A DNA stretch of 64,000 nt from an uncultured Lachnospiraceae bacterium (GCA_902489645.1 CABUAW010000002.1:40267-104266); one strand, 5' to 3'; shown: positions 43,995-53,613, counted from the first letter of the stretch. A program made the numbers and translations. The notes: generated by a model not told the origin, from the sequence alone.

Positions 43995-44657
43995 TTACAT
44001 CTCCATATTCCATGCCATATCCCAGAACATCCCTTCATAACGACTGCAGTTTACAAAGACCTCTTTCAGTTCAGCCACCCGTTTACGGCTGATTCCGTCG
44101 CCAAGGGTGTTCACAAGATAAAGTATTTCATCATTCATATCGTTATATTCTTTAGACGTATATCCTTTGACCCATTCCCCGTAAAACGGATGATGGATGG
44201 CCTCCGGATATTTCTCCGCCAGCTTCCGTCCAATTTCCGCATAGCTCCATGCGCAGGATAATATGGCTACCAAAATGTCCAGCTCATTTCCCCGAAAACC
44301 CACTTCCAGCATATAACTGGTATAGGATGCGTTGGCCAGACTTTTCGTCGCCCGGGCCACCTCTTCCTCCGTAATGCCCAGCCGTTCCATATAACCGGAA
44401 TGAATGTCCATTTCTCCGCCCAAAGTGTCCTCCACAAAATATGAAAATCTCCGAATCATCGACGGCTCTGTGGATTTGACAACGCCCAGTGCAAATACCT
44501 TCGCATACTCATACAGGTATAAATAATCCTGGAGCATATAAAAACGGAACTTTTCAATCGGAAGGCTTCCGTCTCCAATGCCGTTCACAAAAGGATGCTC
44601 GTGGTATCCCGCCCAAATATCTTTGACGCTTTCGTACAATTCATCTGTTAAAGTCAT
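43995..44657 (-). CDS. tenA: Aminopyrimidine aminohydrolase (thiaminase II) TenA
   Basis: 220-aa all-helical enzyme that hydrolyses aminomethyl-pyrimidine to HMP, salvaging degraded thiamine. The catalytic Cys is in AILSCAWSYAEIG (near 135) and the C-terminal Glu in YEGMFWDMAW (near 208). The aromatic pyrimidine pocket motif FRFYMLQDYLYLYEYA is near 37. GGGAGGAAAACAG precedes ATG 44657. First gene of tenA-thiZ-thiX-thiY under the TPP riboswitch. Confidence 0.93.
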   Translation of the reverse strand: MTLTDELYESVKDIWAGYHEHPFVNGIGDGSLPIEKFRFYMLQDYLYLYEYAKVFALGVVKSTEPSMIRRFSYFVEDTLGGEMDIHSGYMERLGITEEEVARATKSLANASYTSYMLEVGFRGNELDILVAILSCAWSYAEIGRKLAEKYPEAIHHPFYGEWVKGYTSKEYNDMNDEILYLVNTLGDGISRKRVAELKEVFVNCSRYEGMFWDMAWNMEM

Positions 44658-44680
44658 CTGTTTTCCTCCCTGCTTTACGT

Positions 44681-44709
44681 AAAAAAGAGCCGGCCCGAAG
44701 GCAAGCTCT
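44681..44709 (-). terminator. Riboswitch-linked terminator before tenA
   Basis: Minus-strand AGAGCTTGCC-TTCG-GGCCGGCTCT followed by TTTTTT, between the TPP aptamer and the tenA ribosome site. It is probably formed when TPP is bound. Confidence 0.8.
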
Positions 44710-44721
44710 ATAAATTCGATG

Positions 44722-44804
44722 TTCTGCTTCCCTACGTCGGTATTACCCGCATCAAGTTCAAAGGGTCAAGTCTGCGACTCTCTCAGCTTACGCTCCCCTA
44801 GCAT
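44722..44804 (-). promoter_or_regulatory. TPP riboswitch (THI element)
   Basis: The minus-strand RNA contains the conserved parts in order: GGGGAGC, CTGAGA, ACCCTTTGAACTTGATGCGG, GTAATACC and GTAGGGA. This is the THI-box aptamer. A terminator lies directly downstream, so high thiamine pyrophosphate should stop transcription of tenA-thiZXY. Its 5' end lies close to the glycosyltransferase stop codon (44818). Confidence 0.93.
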
Positions 44805-44817
44805 GATTCACATTCCA

Positions 44818-45792
44818 TTATTCGATTTCCTTTTTATTATAGCACGATTCCGCCGCTTGTAAAGCCTTATTTTGGCTTCCGGCCGTTCTTGAAATAATAT
44901 AACGCGGACGTCCTTTCACTTCTTCATATATTTTTGAAATATAATAGCCGATAATACCAAGGCTCATCATAACCAGGCTCCCAATAATAAGAAGCAGCAA
45001 AATAACTGTTGTAAAGCCTTCCAGAGCATGGCCGCCAAAATAACGTATAAGAGATTCCACCGCCATAATCACGGCAAAAATAAACATAAATACGCCCGCT
45101 ACCGTTACCATCTGGAGGGGAACCGAAGAAAAGGCCGCAATATTGGTCACCGCATATTTGACCAGAGACCAGGTGGACCACTTGGATTCTCCGGCTTCTC
45201 TTGGCTGCACGTCAAAACTCACCGAAGTCGTCTTAAATCCTATCCAGGAGGATAAAGCTCTGAAAAAAGCATTTCGCTCCGGCATGTCCAGCAGCGCCAT
45301 CACCGCCCGCCTATCAAGCAATTTAAAGTCGGAGGCTCTGGACATGTCGATTCCCGTCGCCCTTGTCATAATTTTATAAAAGAGTCCCGCGCTCGCCTTA
45401 TGCCCCAGACTTTCCTTTCCCCGGGAGTTTTTCACACCTTCAACCACCTCGTATCCGGCCTGCCACTGACGGTACATCGCCACAACCGTTTCCGGCGGAT
45501 GCTGTAAATCACAGTCCATCACCACGGAACAGTCGCCGTCCGCTTCTGCCAGTCCTGCAAATATGGCCGCCTCTTTTCCAAAATTTCTTGAAAAATGAAT
45601 GCCCCGTACAAAATTGTGTTCCTTTGCCATTGCTTCGATTTTCGACCATGTTGCATCTTTGGAGCCGTCATCTATAAAAATCAATTCAAAGGATATCTTT
45701 TCGGCGTTCAGCAGTGCTTCCAACCGTGCCTCTGCCCGTTCAACCATCATCTCTTCATTGTATGCCGGCAAAATCACCGATAACAACGCCAT
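44818..45792 (-). CDS. Family 2 glycosyltransferase (DPM1/GtrB type)
   Basis: 324-aa enzyme likely moving a sugar from a nucleotide donor to polyprenyl phosphate. The GT2 domain shows SVILPAYNEEMM, FIDDGSKDATW, NFGKEAAIFAGL, VMDCDLQHPPET (metal DXD-type) and the QXXRW-like end region. Two C-terminal membrane segments follow (about 228-255 and 270-290). ATG 45798 is too close to GAAGG; ATG 45792 is preferred. Stands alone, divergent from the DUF554 gene. The sugar is unknown. Confidence 0.88.
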   Translation of the reverse strand: MALLSVILPAYNEEMMVERAEARLEALLNAEKISFELIFIDDGSKDATWSKIEAMAKEHNFVRGIHFSRNFGKEAAIFAGLAEADGDCSVVMDCDLQHPPETVVAMYRQWQAGYEVVEGVKNSRGKESLGHKASAGLFYKIMTRATGIDMSRASDFKLLDRRAVMALLDMPERNAFFRALSSWIGFKTTSVSFDVQPREAGESKWSTWSLVKYAVTNIAAFSSVPLQMVTVAGVFMFIFAVIMAVESLIRYFGGHALEGFTTVILLLLIIGSLVMMSLGIIGYYISKIYEEVKGRPRYIISRTAGSQNKALQAAESCYNKKEIE

Positions 45793-45887
45793 GTCCATAC
45801 CTTCTCTCTCAACAAACTTTTTTAATATTGCAATTCCTGTAAAATCTATTATAATCTATTAGACAGGACATGTAAAAGGAGTTTTTT

Positions 45888-46577
45888 ATGAATTTATTTA
45901 TCGGCCCCGCTGTCAACGGCATCGGCGTCATTGCCGCAGGCATCCTGGGCAGCACAGCAAAAAAAATCATCCCGGAACGCATGGGGGAAACCCTTTTAAA
46001 AGTGATGGGACTCGCAACAATATACATCGGCTTTTCCGGCGCCCTGAAAGGCTCTCATATAATGGTTACTCTGGCTTCTCTGGCTCTCGGAACGGTCATC
46101 GGAGAATTTCTTAATTTGGAAAAACGAATCAACCAGCTCGGTGATTGGCTCCAGCAGCGATTTCAGCCCAAAAATTCCAATGTATCCATTGCCGAAGGAT
46201 TCGTCAACTGCAGTCTCCTTATCTGCGTCGGCGCTATGGCCATCGTCGGCGCTATGGAAAGCGGTTTGACAGGAACCCACAGTACGCTGTTTGCCAAATC
46301 CTTCATCGACACGGTGGCCGCTTTTATCATGGCCTCAACCATGGGCATCGGCGTCGCTTTGTCCGGTGTTCTCGTTATGGTTTACGAAGGCCTTATGGCT
46401 CTTCTGGCCCAGTTTATCGCTCCACTGCTCACGGAAGTCGTTATTAACGAGATAACCTGTGCCGGTTCTATCATTATTGTCGGCGTTGGTCTGAATCTCT
46501 TAAAAGTCACAAACATACGCATTATGAATACGGTTCCCGGAATATTTCTTCCGATTCTGTTTTGTATGTTCCTGTAG
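45888..46577 (+). CDS. DUF554 family membrane protein
   Basis: 229-aa polytopic membrane protein with about seven segments and Gly-rich helices (NGIGVIAAGILGSTAKKII, VNCSLLICVGAMAIVGAMES). DUF554 proteins are widespread in Firmicutes; the transported substrate is not established. AAAGGAG precedes ATG 45888. It ends in a strong bidirectional terminator facing the second etf cluster. Confidence 0.85.
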   Translation: MNLFIGPAVNGIGVIAAGILGSTAKKIIPERMGETLLKVMGLATIYIGFSGALKGSHIMVTLASLALGTVIGEFLNLEKRINQLGDWLQQRFQPKNSNVSIAEGFVNCSLLICVGAMAIVGAMESGLTGTHSTLFAKSFIDTVAAFIMASTMGIGVALSGVLVMVYEGLMALLAQFIAPLLTEVVINEITCAGSIIIVGVGLNLLKVTNIRIMNTVPGIFLPILFCMFL

Positions 46578-46595
46578 CTCGTTCATTCATTACGC

Positions 46596-46632
46596 AAAAG
46601 GCCCAAACGGTTTAACTTCCGTTTGGGCCTTT
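46596..46632. terminator. Bidirectional intrinsic terminator
   Basis: Arms AAAGGCCCAAACGG / CCGTTTGGGCCTTT with an eight-base loop, between the convergent DUF554 and etfA (set 2) genes. Confidence 0.88.
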
Positions 46633-46663
46633 CTATTCGTCAGCAAATACTTCTATTCAGAAA

Positions 46664-47617
46664 TTATGCCTGCATTTTCTTAACTTCTTCAATCATAATC
46701 TTCAAAGCATCAACACAGTTTCCAACGATAGCGATATTGGAAATTTCAAAGATAGGAGCATCTTCATCTTTGTTGATAGCTACGATATAATCGGAGCCTG
46801 TGATACCGGAAACATGCTGTGCAGCACCGGAAATACCACATGCAATATATAATTTCGGAGCAACAATCTTACCAGACTGTCCAACCTGATGCGCACGGGA
46901 AACCCATCCTTCTTCGATAACCGGACGAGTAGCACCTACAACACCGCCGAGAAGTCTTGCAAGCTCTTTAACTAATTCATAGTTTTCAGCGCTTCCTACA
47001 CCTCTACCACCGGCTACGATGATTTCAGCTTCTTCAAGATTAACACTTTCAGAAATTTCCTGAACGCTGTTTACGATTTTAGCTCTGAGTTCAGCAACTT
47101 CTACAGTCTCTGCTGTAATTGCGCCTTCTTTTGCTGTATCCGGTTCGTCAACTTTCTTAAATACGCCGCCACGAATGATAGCTACAACAGTACCTTCTAC
47201 TGTAACATCCGAGTAAATAGTTCCGCCATAAAGAGGCGCTGTAAGAACGATTTTACCATCAGCTTCTTTGATTCCGATAACATCTGTAACACAACCAGCT
47301 TTTAATTTAGCTGCAACTCTGGCACCTAAATCTTTTCCGTTTGGTGTAGCACCAACAAACAACATTTCTGGAGCGTATTTTTTAACTAATTCAACAACAA
47401 TTGCAGCATATGCTTCTGTATTATATTCAGCAGCATCTACGGTGATTGCATCGTCTGCACCGTATGCAATTGTTGTAGCTGCAGCATCTGCAGCACCAAT
47501 AACAACAGCAGTAACTTTTTCCGCAACTTCTTTAGCAGCTGTAAGCATTTCAAGGCCTACATTGACTGGCTTGCCTTCTGCTGTTTCAACATATACCATT
47601 ACATTTTTGCAACCCAT
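46664..47617 (-). CDS. etfA: Electron transfer flavoprotein alpha subunit (set 2)
   Basis: 317-aa paralogue of the set 1 EtfA. The FAD domain shows IIVAGGRGVGSAENYELV, RPVIEEGWVSRAHQVGQSGK, LYIACGISGAAQHVSGI and AINKDEDAPIFEISNIAIVG. AAGGAGGAAATGTC precedes ATG 47617, 12 bp after etfB. Codons look strongly biased (GTT, GCT, ACA), as in highly expressed genes. It likely serves the acyl-CoA dehydrogenase and lactate dehydrogenase-like protein upstream. Confidence 0.95.
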   Translation of the reverse strand: MGCKNVMVYVETAEGKPVNVGLEMLTAAKEVAEKVTAVVIGAADAAATTIAYGADDAITVDAAEYNTEAYAAIVVELVKKYAPEMLFVGATPNGKDLGARVAAKLKAGCVTDVIGIKEADGKIVLTAPLYGGTIYSDVTVEGTVVAIIRGGVFKKVDEPDTAKEGAITAETVEVAELRAKIVNSVQEISESVNLEEAEIIVAGGRGVGSAENYELVKELARLLGGVVGATRPVIEEGWVSRAHQVGQSGKIVAPKLYIACGISGAAQHVSGITGSDYIVAINKDEDAPIFEISNIAIVGNCVDALKIMIEEVKKMQA

Positions 47618-47629
47618 GACATTTCCTCC

Positions 47630-48400
47630 TTATAATACTTTAGCTTCTCTCATCATTCCAAGAGCCACAGCCATGGACTCTTCGAGTGTCTCTTCTTTAA
47701 TCTTAACACCAGCAGCTTTCTTTGGAGGTTCTGCATTTGCAACAACCGTAACAGCAGGTGCAACAACGTCGCCAATTTCTAATTCACCAATCGGAATCTT
47801 TCTGGCCGCCATTTTGCTCTTAATGGTTGGATATCTTGGTTCGTATTCCGGTTTTGTTACTGTTACTACACAAGGTGTAGCGACTTCAACAACATTATAT
47901 CCTTCTTCTGTTTCCTGTTTTGCGCTGAGACCTGCTTCAATCTTTTCGATATCAACCAGGTTTGTAACTACAGGAACATCTAAATCTTCTGCCAACATTG
48001 TACCAACCTGTCCGGATGCACAGTCAGTTGTTTCTTTACCGCAGAAAATAACGTCAAATTTAACGCCTTCAGCTTCTTCAATTTTAGCAACAGCTTTAGC
48101 CAGAGCATCTGCTGTGCTGATTGTATCTGTAGCGTCGGCTTTTACAACATAACCTTTGCTTGCGCCAACTGCAAGACAAGTTTTGATTGCGTCTTTTGCT
48201 TTGTCTGGTCCAACAGAAACAACGGTAATTGTGCTGTCACCAACAGCTTCTTTAAAACGTGTAGCCATTTCGAGAGCATATGTATCAAATGCGTTTACGA
48301 TAGGCGTAGCAATGTCAAGATCAGGTGCGTTAGTTGCAGGATTCATCTTGATATTCACAGAATCATCTGGCACCTGTTTAATACAAACTAATATTTCCAT
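47630..48400 (-). CDS. etfB: Electron transfer flavoprotein beta subunit (set 2)
   Basis: 256-aa EtfB. Marks: MEILVCIKQVPDDSVNIKMN, TVVSVGPDKAKDAIKTCLAV, VIFCGKETTDCASGQVGTML and a C-terminal arm with KIPIGELEIGDVVAPAV. The frame extends to 48457, but AAGGAGCGTACAACAAA precedes ATG 48400. Lies between the acyl-CoA dehydrogenase and etfA genes. Confidence 0.94.
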   Translation of the reverse strand: MEILVCIKQVPDDSVNIKMNPATNAPDLDIATPIVNAFDTYALEMATRFKEAVGDSTITVVSVGPDKAKDAIKTCLAVGASKGYVVKADATDTISTADALAKAVAKIEEAEGVKFDVIFCGKETTDCASGQVGTMLAEDLDVPVVTNLVDIEKIEAGLSAKQETEEGYNVVEVATPCVVTVTKPEYEPRYPTIKSKMAARKIPIGELEIGDVVAPAVTVVANAEPPKKAAGVKIKEETLEESMAVALGMMREAKVL

Positions 48401-48536
48401 TTTGTTGTACGCTCCTTCTTTTCCTAATAACACAACTGGTGTGTAGAATTCCTGCACACCAGTCGTATGTAAACTTTTAATTATTCTGCAACGAATTAAA
48501 TCTCACAGGGAAATCCAGGATTAAATAATGGTCGAC

Positions 48537-49679
48537 TTATTTGTTTCCCATCCATCCGGAGATTACCATACGCTGAACTTCACTTGTTCCTTCGTAGATT
48601 TCTGTGATTTTAGCATCACGCATATGACGTTCAAACGGATAATCACGAGAATATCCATATCCACCAGCAAGCTGTACGCAACGACGTGTTACATCAGATG
48701 CTGTCTCAGCACATACTAATTTAGCCATAGCTGCTAAATGGCTGTATGGTTCGCCATCCTGTTTAGCCTGAGCTGCACGGTAGAGAAGCAGACGAGCTGC
48801 ATCTACTTTAGCCTGCATATCTGCTAACTGGAACTGTGTATTCTGGAATTTCCAGATTGGTTTTCCAAACTGTACACGTTCTTTAACATATGCTAAAGCA
48901 TCGTTGATAGCGCCCTGAGCAATACCAACAGCCTGAGCTGCAACACCAACACGGCCGCCGTCAAGAGTTGTCATAGCAATCTTGAAGCCTTTGCCAAGTT
49001 CACCTAACAGGTTTTCCTTTGGAATCTTGCAGTCATTGAAGATTAATTCGCTTGTGGAAGAACCACGGATACCCATCTTCTTTTCATGTCCGCTAACTTC
49101 GAATCCAGGTGTTCCTTTTTCAACGATGAAAGCAGAAATGCCTTTTGTTCCTTTTTCTTTATCTGTCATAGCAAAGAATACAAAGATATCTGCATACTGT
49201 GCGTTTGTGATAAAGATTTTGGAACCGTTAATTAACCAATGGTCGCCTTTGTCAGCAGCTACAGTTTTCTGCATAGCAGCGTCTGTTCCTGCACTTGGCT
49301 CTGTCAGAGCGAAAGCTCCTAATTTTTCACCAGAGCAAAGAGGTGCAAGGAATTTCTGTTTCTGTTCTTCTGTACCATACTGGAAAATCGGCCATGCACA
49401 AAGAGACTCGGAAGCCATCATCATGATAGATGTTGTTGCGCAGTATTCAGCTAATTTCTCGGCAACACCGATGTATGTCAAATAGCTAAGTCCGGCACCA
49501 TTGTATTCTTCTGGGAAGTATACACCCATCATGCCCATTTCTGCTAATCCTTCGCGTGCTTCGATTGGGAATCTTTCTTCTTCATCGATTTCCTGCGCTC
49601 TAGGACCAACTTCTTTAATCGCATAATCCTCTACCATTGAGATGATTTCCTGTTCTTCTTCACTGAAATGAAATTTCAT
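48537..49679 (-). CDS. Short-chain acyl-CoA dehydrogenase (set 2)
   Basis: 380-aa enzyme closely resembling butyryl-CoA dehydrogenases. Marks: GAGLSYLTYIGVAEKLAEYC, GAFALTEPSAGTDAAMQKT, KIFITNAQYADIFVFFAM, TTLDGGRVGVAAQAVGIAQG and the catalytic Glu in ITEIYEGTSEVQRMVISG. AAGGAGGGCTTAAGAA precedes ATG 49679. It lies between a lactate dehydrogenase-like gene and etfBA, an arrangement also known for lactate-using butyrate producers (from memory). Electron flow between lactate, NAD, Etf and enoyl-CoA is the likely theme. Confidence 0.93.
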   Translation of the reverse strand: MKFHFSEEEQEIISMVEDYAIKEVGPRAQEIDEEERFPIEAREGLAEMGMMGVYFPEEYNGAGLSYLTYIGVAEKLAEYCATTSIMMMASESLCAWPIFQYGTEEQKQKFLAPLCSGEKLGAFALTEPSAGTDAAMQKTVAADKGDHWLINGSKIFITNAQYADIFVFFAMTDKEKGTKGISAFIVEKGTPGFEVSGHEKKMGIRGSSTSELIFNDCKIPKENLLGELGKGFKIAMTTLDGGRVGVAAQAVGIAQGAINDALAYVKERVQFGKPIWKFQNTQFQLADMQAKVDAARLLLYRAAQAKQDGEPYSHLAAMAKLVCAETASDVTRRCVQLAGGYGYSRDYPFERHMRDAKITEIYEGTSEVQRMVISGWMGNK

Positions 49680-49750
49680 TTCTTAAGCCCTCCTTAAAAA
49701 AATATAAATAAAAAGTAATGTTAAATGATTTATAAATATTACTTTATAAA

Positions 49751-51193
49751 TTACAGTTTGTAGCAAACTTTACCTGGGTTAAGAATCATCTTAGGGTCGA
49801 ATACTTTCTTAATTCCAAGCATAAGTTCCATGTTTCTTTCGCCTTCAGCTTCTGCAAGATATTTCAGTTTACCGGAACCGATAGCATGTTCACCGGATAC
49901 AAGTCCGCCAACACGTGTAGCTTCTGGATAAATATCATCAAAGAATGCATCTGCTTTTGCTTTGAAATCGTCAACACTAATCTGGTCGTCACCGATAACG
50001 TAGATATGAAGGTTACCATCACCTGCATGTCCGAAGCTTTCTACCTGAAGACCCATCTTAGCGCCTACATCATATACATATTCAACATATGGTGCAATCT
50101 GGTCAAGCGGAACAACAACGTCACATTCGTCGAGAAGTTCCAGGCCGTCTTTCCAGTTTGTTTCAGCCTTGATAGCTTCCAGGAAGGAGCTTCTTGCAGC
50201 CCAAACGTCTTTAATCTTAGGCGGTGTATCAGCTACGATAACGTCGATAGCGCCGTTTTCAAGAGCGATTTCGGAAGCCTGTTCCATAATCTCCTCTAAT
50301 TCATCCATGCTGCGGCCATCGAATGTTACAAGCAGGTATGCGCCAGCTTCAACGCCGTCGATGTTCTTTGGATATACAGCTTTACCAACATATTTTTCGG
50401 ATTTTTCAACAATTGCTCTTTCCATGAATTCCAGAGCCTGTGGGTCAAGATTGTTTTTCTTGAACAGCGGAACTGTGGAAATACAGGAAGCCAGGTCTTC
50501 GAAAGGCATTACCAAGCTGATAACTTCCTTCGGAGCCGGAATAACTTTTAATGTCAACTCTGTGATGATACCGAGAGTACCTTCGGAACCAATCATCAGG
50601 TTTACAAGGGAATAACCGGAAGATGTTTTAGAAACTGTGCTTCCGAAATGAGCGATGTCACCGTTGGAAAGAACAACTGTCATAGCGCGTACATAATCTC
50701 TTGTAGCGCCATATTTACAGGCTCTCATACCACCTGCATTTGTAGCAACGTTACCACCAACAGCAGCAAATTTTTCACCTGGGTCTGGTGGGTACATAAG
50801 TCCACGGCTTACGCAGTCTTCTGCAAGGTCGTTCAAAAGAACACCTGGCTGAATCTTAACAACAAAGTTGTTTAAATCATATTCAAGAATCTTATTCATC
50901 TTTGTTGTGCCAATTACAATACCACCTGCGATTGGAACAGCGGCACCAACAAGACCTGTACCAGCGCCTCTGGCTGTTACCGGAATCGTATTTTCATAGC
51001 AGAGTTTAACAACTGCGGATACTTCTTCTGTTGTCATAGCATCTACAACAGCCTCAGGCATAGCCTTTCCATAAATAGACATCTCGTCATGTGTGAAATC
51101 ATCGTTGATTTCTTCCCCTACATAAACACGTCCTGGTGCAATTTCTTTTAATTTCTCCACGATTTCTGGAGTTACTTTGCCATATGCACTCAT
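49751..51193 (-). CDS. Etf-linked lactate dehydrogenase-like flavoprotein (GlcD/LctD type)
   Basis: 480-aa FAD protein of the GlcD family. Marks: VTARGAGTGLVGAAVPIAGG, YPPDPGEKFAAVGGNVATNA, GGMRACKYGATRDYVRAM, ESFGHAGDGNLHIYVIG and GLVSGEHAIGSGKLKY. With etfBA next to it, it resembles LctD of electron-confurcating lactate dehydrogenases (Acetobacterium-type LctBCD), oxidising lactate to pyruvate. No lactate permease or racemase is in the window. AAGGAGGAATGATGAA precedes ATG 51193. The substrate is an inference from context. Confidence 0.85.
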   Translation of the reverse strand: MSAYGKVTPEIVEKLKEIAPGRVYVGEEINDDFTHDEMSIYGKAMPEAVVDAMTTEEVSAVVKLCYENTIPVTARGAGTGLVGAAVPIAGGIVIGTTKMNKILEYDLNNFVVKIQPGVLLNDLAEDCVSRGLMYPPDPGEKFAAVGGNVATNAGGMRACKYGATRDYVRAMTVVLSNGDIAHFGSTVSKTSSGYSLVNLMIGSEGTLGIITELTLKVIPAPKEVISLVMPFEDLASCISTVPLFKKNNLDPQALEFMERAIVEKSEKYVGKAVYPKNIDGVEAGAYLLVTFDGRSMDELEEIMEQASEIALENGAIDVIVADTPPKIKDVWAARSSFLEAIKAETNWKDGLELLDECDVVVPLDQIAPYVEYVYDVGAKMGLQVESFGHAGDGNLHIYVIGDDQISVDDFKAKADAFFDDIYPEATRVGGLVSGEHAIGSGKLKYLAEAEGERNMELMLGIKKVFDPKMILNPGKVCYKL

Positions 51194-51251
51194 TTCATCA
51201 TTCCTCCTTAATCCTTTAATAATAAAGAACCCTTTGCTTTATATATTTTGT

Positions 51252-51272
51252 ATTGCACACTATGTACACAAT
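51252..51272. promoter_or_regulatory. Imperfect dyad, possible GntR-family operator
   Basis: The 291-bp gap 51194-51484 holds no gene. ATTGCACACTATGTACACAA (last base T omitted) is a partly symmetric sequence upstream of the lactate dehydrogenase-like gene and downstream of a FadR-type regulator gene. Only outer and inner bases pair, so this is weak. Confidence 0.25.
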
Positions 51273-51484
51273 AACCACGTAAAATACACGAAAAAGGGCC
51301 GAACTGGTCCTACCATTCATATGACCATCATAAAATAACCCGGCGTATTTGTCAAGCATTTTTACCGTTTTCCTTTGTATTTTCCATGTATTTTTTAGAA
51401 GCATTGCACAGTTCTTATTTTAGCATTTCTAATTTTTGTAGTTTTTTCGCACAAAGCCTTTGTCTTTTTTTTGTCAATATTTGC

Positions 51485-52168
51485 TTAACTATCCAGATAA
51501 TTATAAATATACACAAAATGACGGTTCAATGCATCCTGCCCAAACTGAACATCCTTTTCTTTTACGGCTTTAATCAAATCTCTATGGGTCTGCATCAAGC
51601 CCTCCCGGTTTTTTTCATCTTTAAGAATTCGGACCCGCATATCTTTGACATATTTGTCAAGGACCTGTGTTAATGCTAAAAAATTAACAATAAGATAGTT
51701 GTTATGCGAAGCTTCAACCAATAGATAATGAATACGCTTGTCATGTTTTGAACGGACATTTTCCTCCTGGGCCGTCTCCAGCATGCTCATATGATATTCC
51801 ATCTCATTCATCTGTTCTTCCGTCACATGATGCACCGCCAGAGACAACGCCTGATACTCCAGCGCAAAACGGAACTCACTGATTTCCCGGTAAGGTGTTC
51901 CCTCCACCGCAAACATCAGTGTCATCACACGAATCAGCGTACTCTCAAAATCACCCGTTATATAATTTCCTGAACCCTGCTGACAGGATAGGGCCCCCAT
52001 CTGCTCTAATATACGGATACCCTCCCGGACAGAAGTCCGGCTCACATTCAACTGTTGTGCCAGCTCCCTTTCGGACGGCAATTTATCTCCGGTACTGTAG
52101 ACTCCGTCCAGTATTTGCTCCTGAACGAAGTCCACTACCTTTTCATAGGATTTCTCCAAACAAATCAT
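51485..52168 (-). CDS. FadR/LldR-type GntR-family regulator
   Basis: 227-aa transcription factor. N-terminal winged helix: YEKVVDFVQEQILDGVYSTG, LPSERELAQQLNVSRTSVRE, GIRILEQMGALSCQQGSGNY. The FCD domain (about 90-215) includes FRFALEYQALSLAVHHVTEE, metal-type HYLLVEASHNNYL and HRDLIKAVKEKD. Members near lactate genes often sense lactate (LldR). The frame reaches 52234 inside proS; ATG 52168, nine bases after the proS stop, is the likely start though its ribosome site is weak. It precedes the lactate dehydrogenase-like gene. Confidence 0.86.
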   Translation of the reverse strand: MICLEKSYEKVVDFVQEQILDGVYSTGDKLPSERELAQQLNVSRTSVREGIRILEQMGALSCQQGSGNYITGDFESTLIRVMTLMFAVEGTPYREISEFRFALEYQALSLAVHHVTEEQMNEMEYHMSMLETAQEENVRSKHDKRIHYLLVEASHNNYLIVNFLALTQVLDKYVKDMRVRILKDEKNREGLMQTHRDLIKAVKEKDVQFGQDALNRHFVYIYNYLDS

Positions 52169-52176
52169 CCCGTTCT

Positions 52177-53613
52177 TTAATATGCTTTTCCCCAATATAC
52201 CATTGCTTTTGCAGGTTTTCCGCAGCAAACACACCTATCCGATAAATGTTCCTGTGCAAATGGCATGCATCGGGAGGTTGCTCCGGTTTCTTCTTTTATC
52301 ATATTCTCACATGCTTCGTCGCCGCACCACATGGCTTTGACAAAGCCCGGTTTATTTTCAACAGTATCTTTAAAAGATTCAAAATCTGTGGCTTCATAGG
52401 TATGGGCATCTCTGTGGGCTCTGGCTCTTTCCAGCATTTCCACCTGTATTCTGTCCAGAGTTTCCGCAGTTTTTTCCGCCAGTTCAGAAATAGCCACGAC
52501 CTGTTTTTCCCGGGTATCGCGCCGTACAATGACCGCCTGACCCGCTTCCATATCCTTTGGTCCGATTTCGATACGCACAGGGATTCCACGCATTTCCGCT
52601 TCGGAGAATTTCCATCCGGGACTCTTATCCGAATCATCCACCTTTACACGGAAATTACTCAGCATATCTTTGATTTCATAGGCTTTATCCAGAACGCCCG
52701 CCTTTTTTTGCTGAATCGGAATCACCATCACCTGGGTCGGCGCAATTTTCGGAGGAAGTACAAGGCCGGAATCATCCCCATGAACCATGATAATGGCGCC
52801 AATCAAACGGGTTGTCATCCCCCAGGATGTCTGATGGACATATTCCAGTTTATTATCTTTATTCGCATACTGAATACCAAAGGCCTTTGCAAAGCCGTCG
52901 CCAAAATTGTGGCTTGTGCCGGATTGAAGCGCTTTGCCGTCATGCATCAAAGCCTCGATGGTATAAGTGGACTCGGCGCCGGCAAATTTTTCTTTGTCCG
53001 TTTTCCGTCCGCGGATAACCGGTATTGCCAGCACTTCTTCGCAAAAATCCGCATAGAGGTTCAGCATCTGAATAGTTCTTGCTTCCGCTTCCTCCGCCGT
53101 GGCATGGGCCGTATGGCCTTCCTGCCACAAAAATTCTCTGGAACGCAAGAAAGGACGGGTTGTCTTTTCCCATCTTACCACCGAACACCACTGATTATAT
53201 AATTTCGGTAAATCTCTGTGAGACTGAATATCTCTGGCATAAAAGTCGCAAAACAATGTTTCGGACGTCGGGCGCACACACAGACGTTCCTGAAGCGGTT
53301 CCAGGCCGCCATACGTTACCCAGGCCACCTCCGGTGCAAATCCCTCTACGTGTTCTTTCTCTTTCTCCAGCAGACTTTCCGGAATAAACAACGGCATATA
53401 TACATTCTCCACGCCCGTTGCTTTAAAACGCGCATCCAATTCCTTCTGGATATTTTCCCAGATTGCATACCCGGCCGGTTTAATTACCATACAGCCTTTG
53501 ACGCTGGCATAATCGACCAGCTCCGCTTTTTTTACCACATCTGTATACCATTGAGCAAAATCTTCTTCCATCGAAGTAATCGCTTCGACTAATTTCTTTT
53601 CCTTCGCCATCAT
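52177..53613 (-). CDS. proS: Prolyl-tRNA synthetase, short (eukaryote/archaeal-like) form
   Basis: 478-aa class II synthetase charging tRNA-Pro. The short form lacks the editing insertion of the long bacterial type and has a C-terminal zinc-like Cys cluster ([17 protein letters not shown], then [18 protein letters not shown]), ending in Tyr. Motif 1-3 features include [47 protein letters not shown]-like [20 protein letters not shown] and [30 protein letters not shown] precedes ATG 53613 (second ATG three bases on). Follows the RluA-type gene by 20 bp. Confidence 0.95.
   Translation of the reverse strand: MMAKEKKLVEAITSMEEDFAQWYTDVVKKAELVDYASVKGCMVIKPAGYAIWENIQKELDARFKATGVENVYMPLFIPESLLEKEKEHVEGFAPEVAWVTYGGLEPLQERLCVRPTSETLFCDFYARDIQSHRDLPKLYNQWCSVVRWEKTTRPFLRSREFLWQEGHTAHATAEEAEARTIQMLNLYADFCEEVLAIPVIRGRKTDKEKFAGAESTYTIEALMHDGKALQSGTSHNFGDGFAKAFGIQYANKDNKLEYVHQTSWGMTTRLIGAIIMVHGDDSGLVLPPKIAPTQVMVIPIQQKKAGVLDKAYEIKDMLSNFRVKVDDSDKSPGWKFSEAEMRGIPVRIEIGPKDMEAGQAVIVRRDTREKQVVAISELAEKTAETLDRIQVEMLERARAHRDAHTYEATDFESFKDTVENKPGFVKAMWCGDEACENMIKEETGATSRCMPFAQEHLSDRCVCCGKPAKAMVYWGKAY

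Noticed and set aside
47268..48152. Long plus-strand open frame (294 codons) opposite the second etfA and etfB
   Set aside because: The opposite strand encodes clear EtfA and EtfB; the Thr/Ala/Ser-rich frame is a by-product of their codon bias and has no ribosome site.
52246..53202. Plus-strand open frame of 318 codons opposite proS
   Set aside because: proS is complete on the minus strand; this frame has Phe/His-rich shadow composition.
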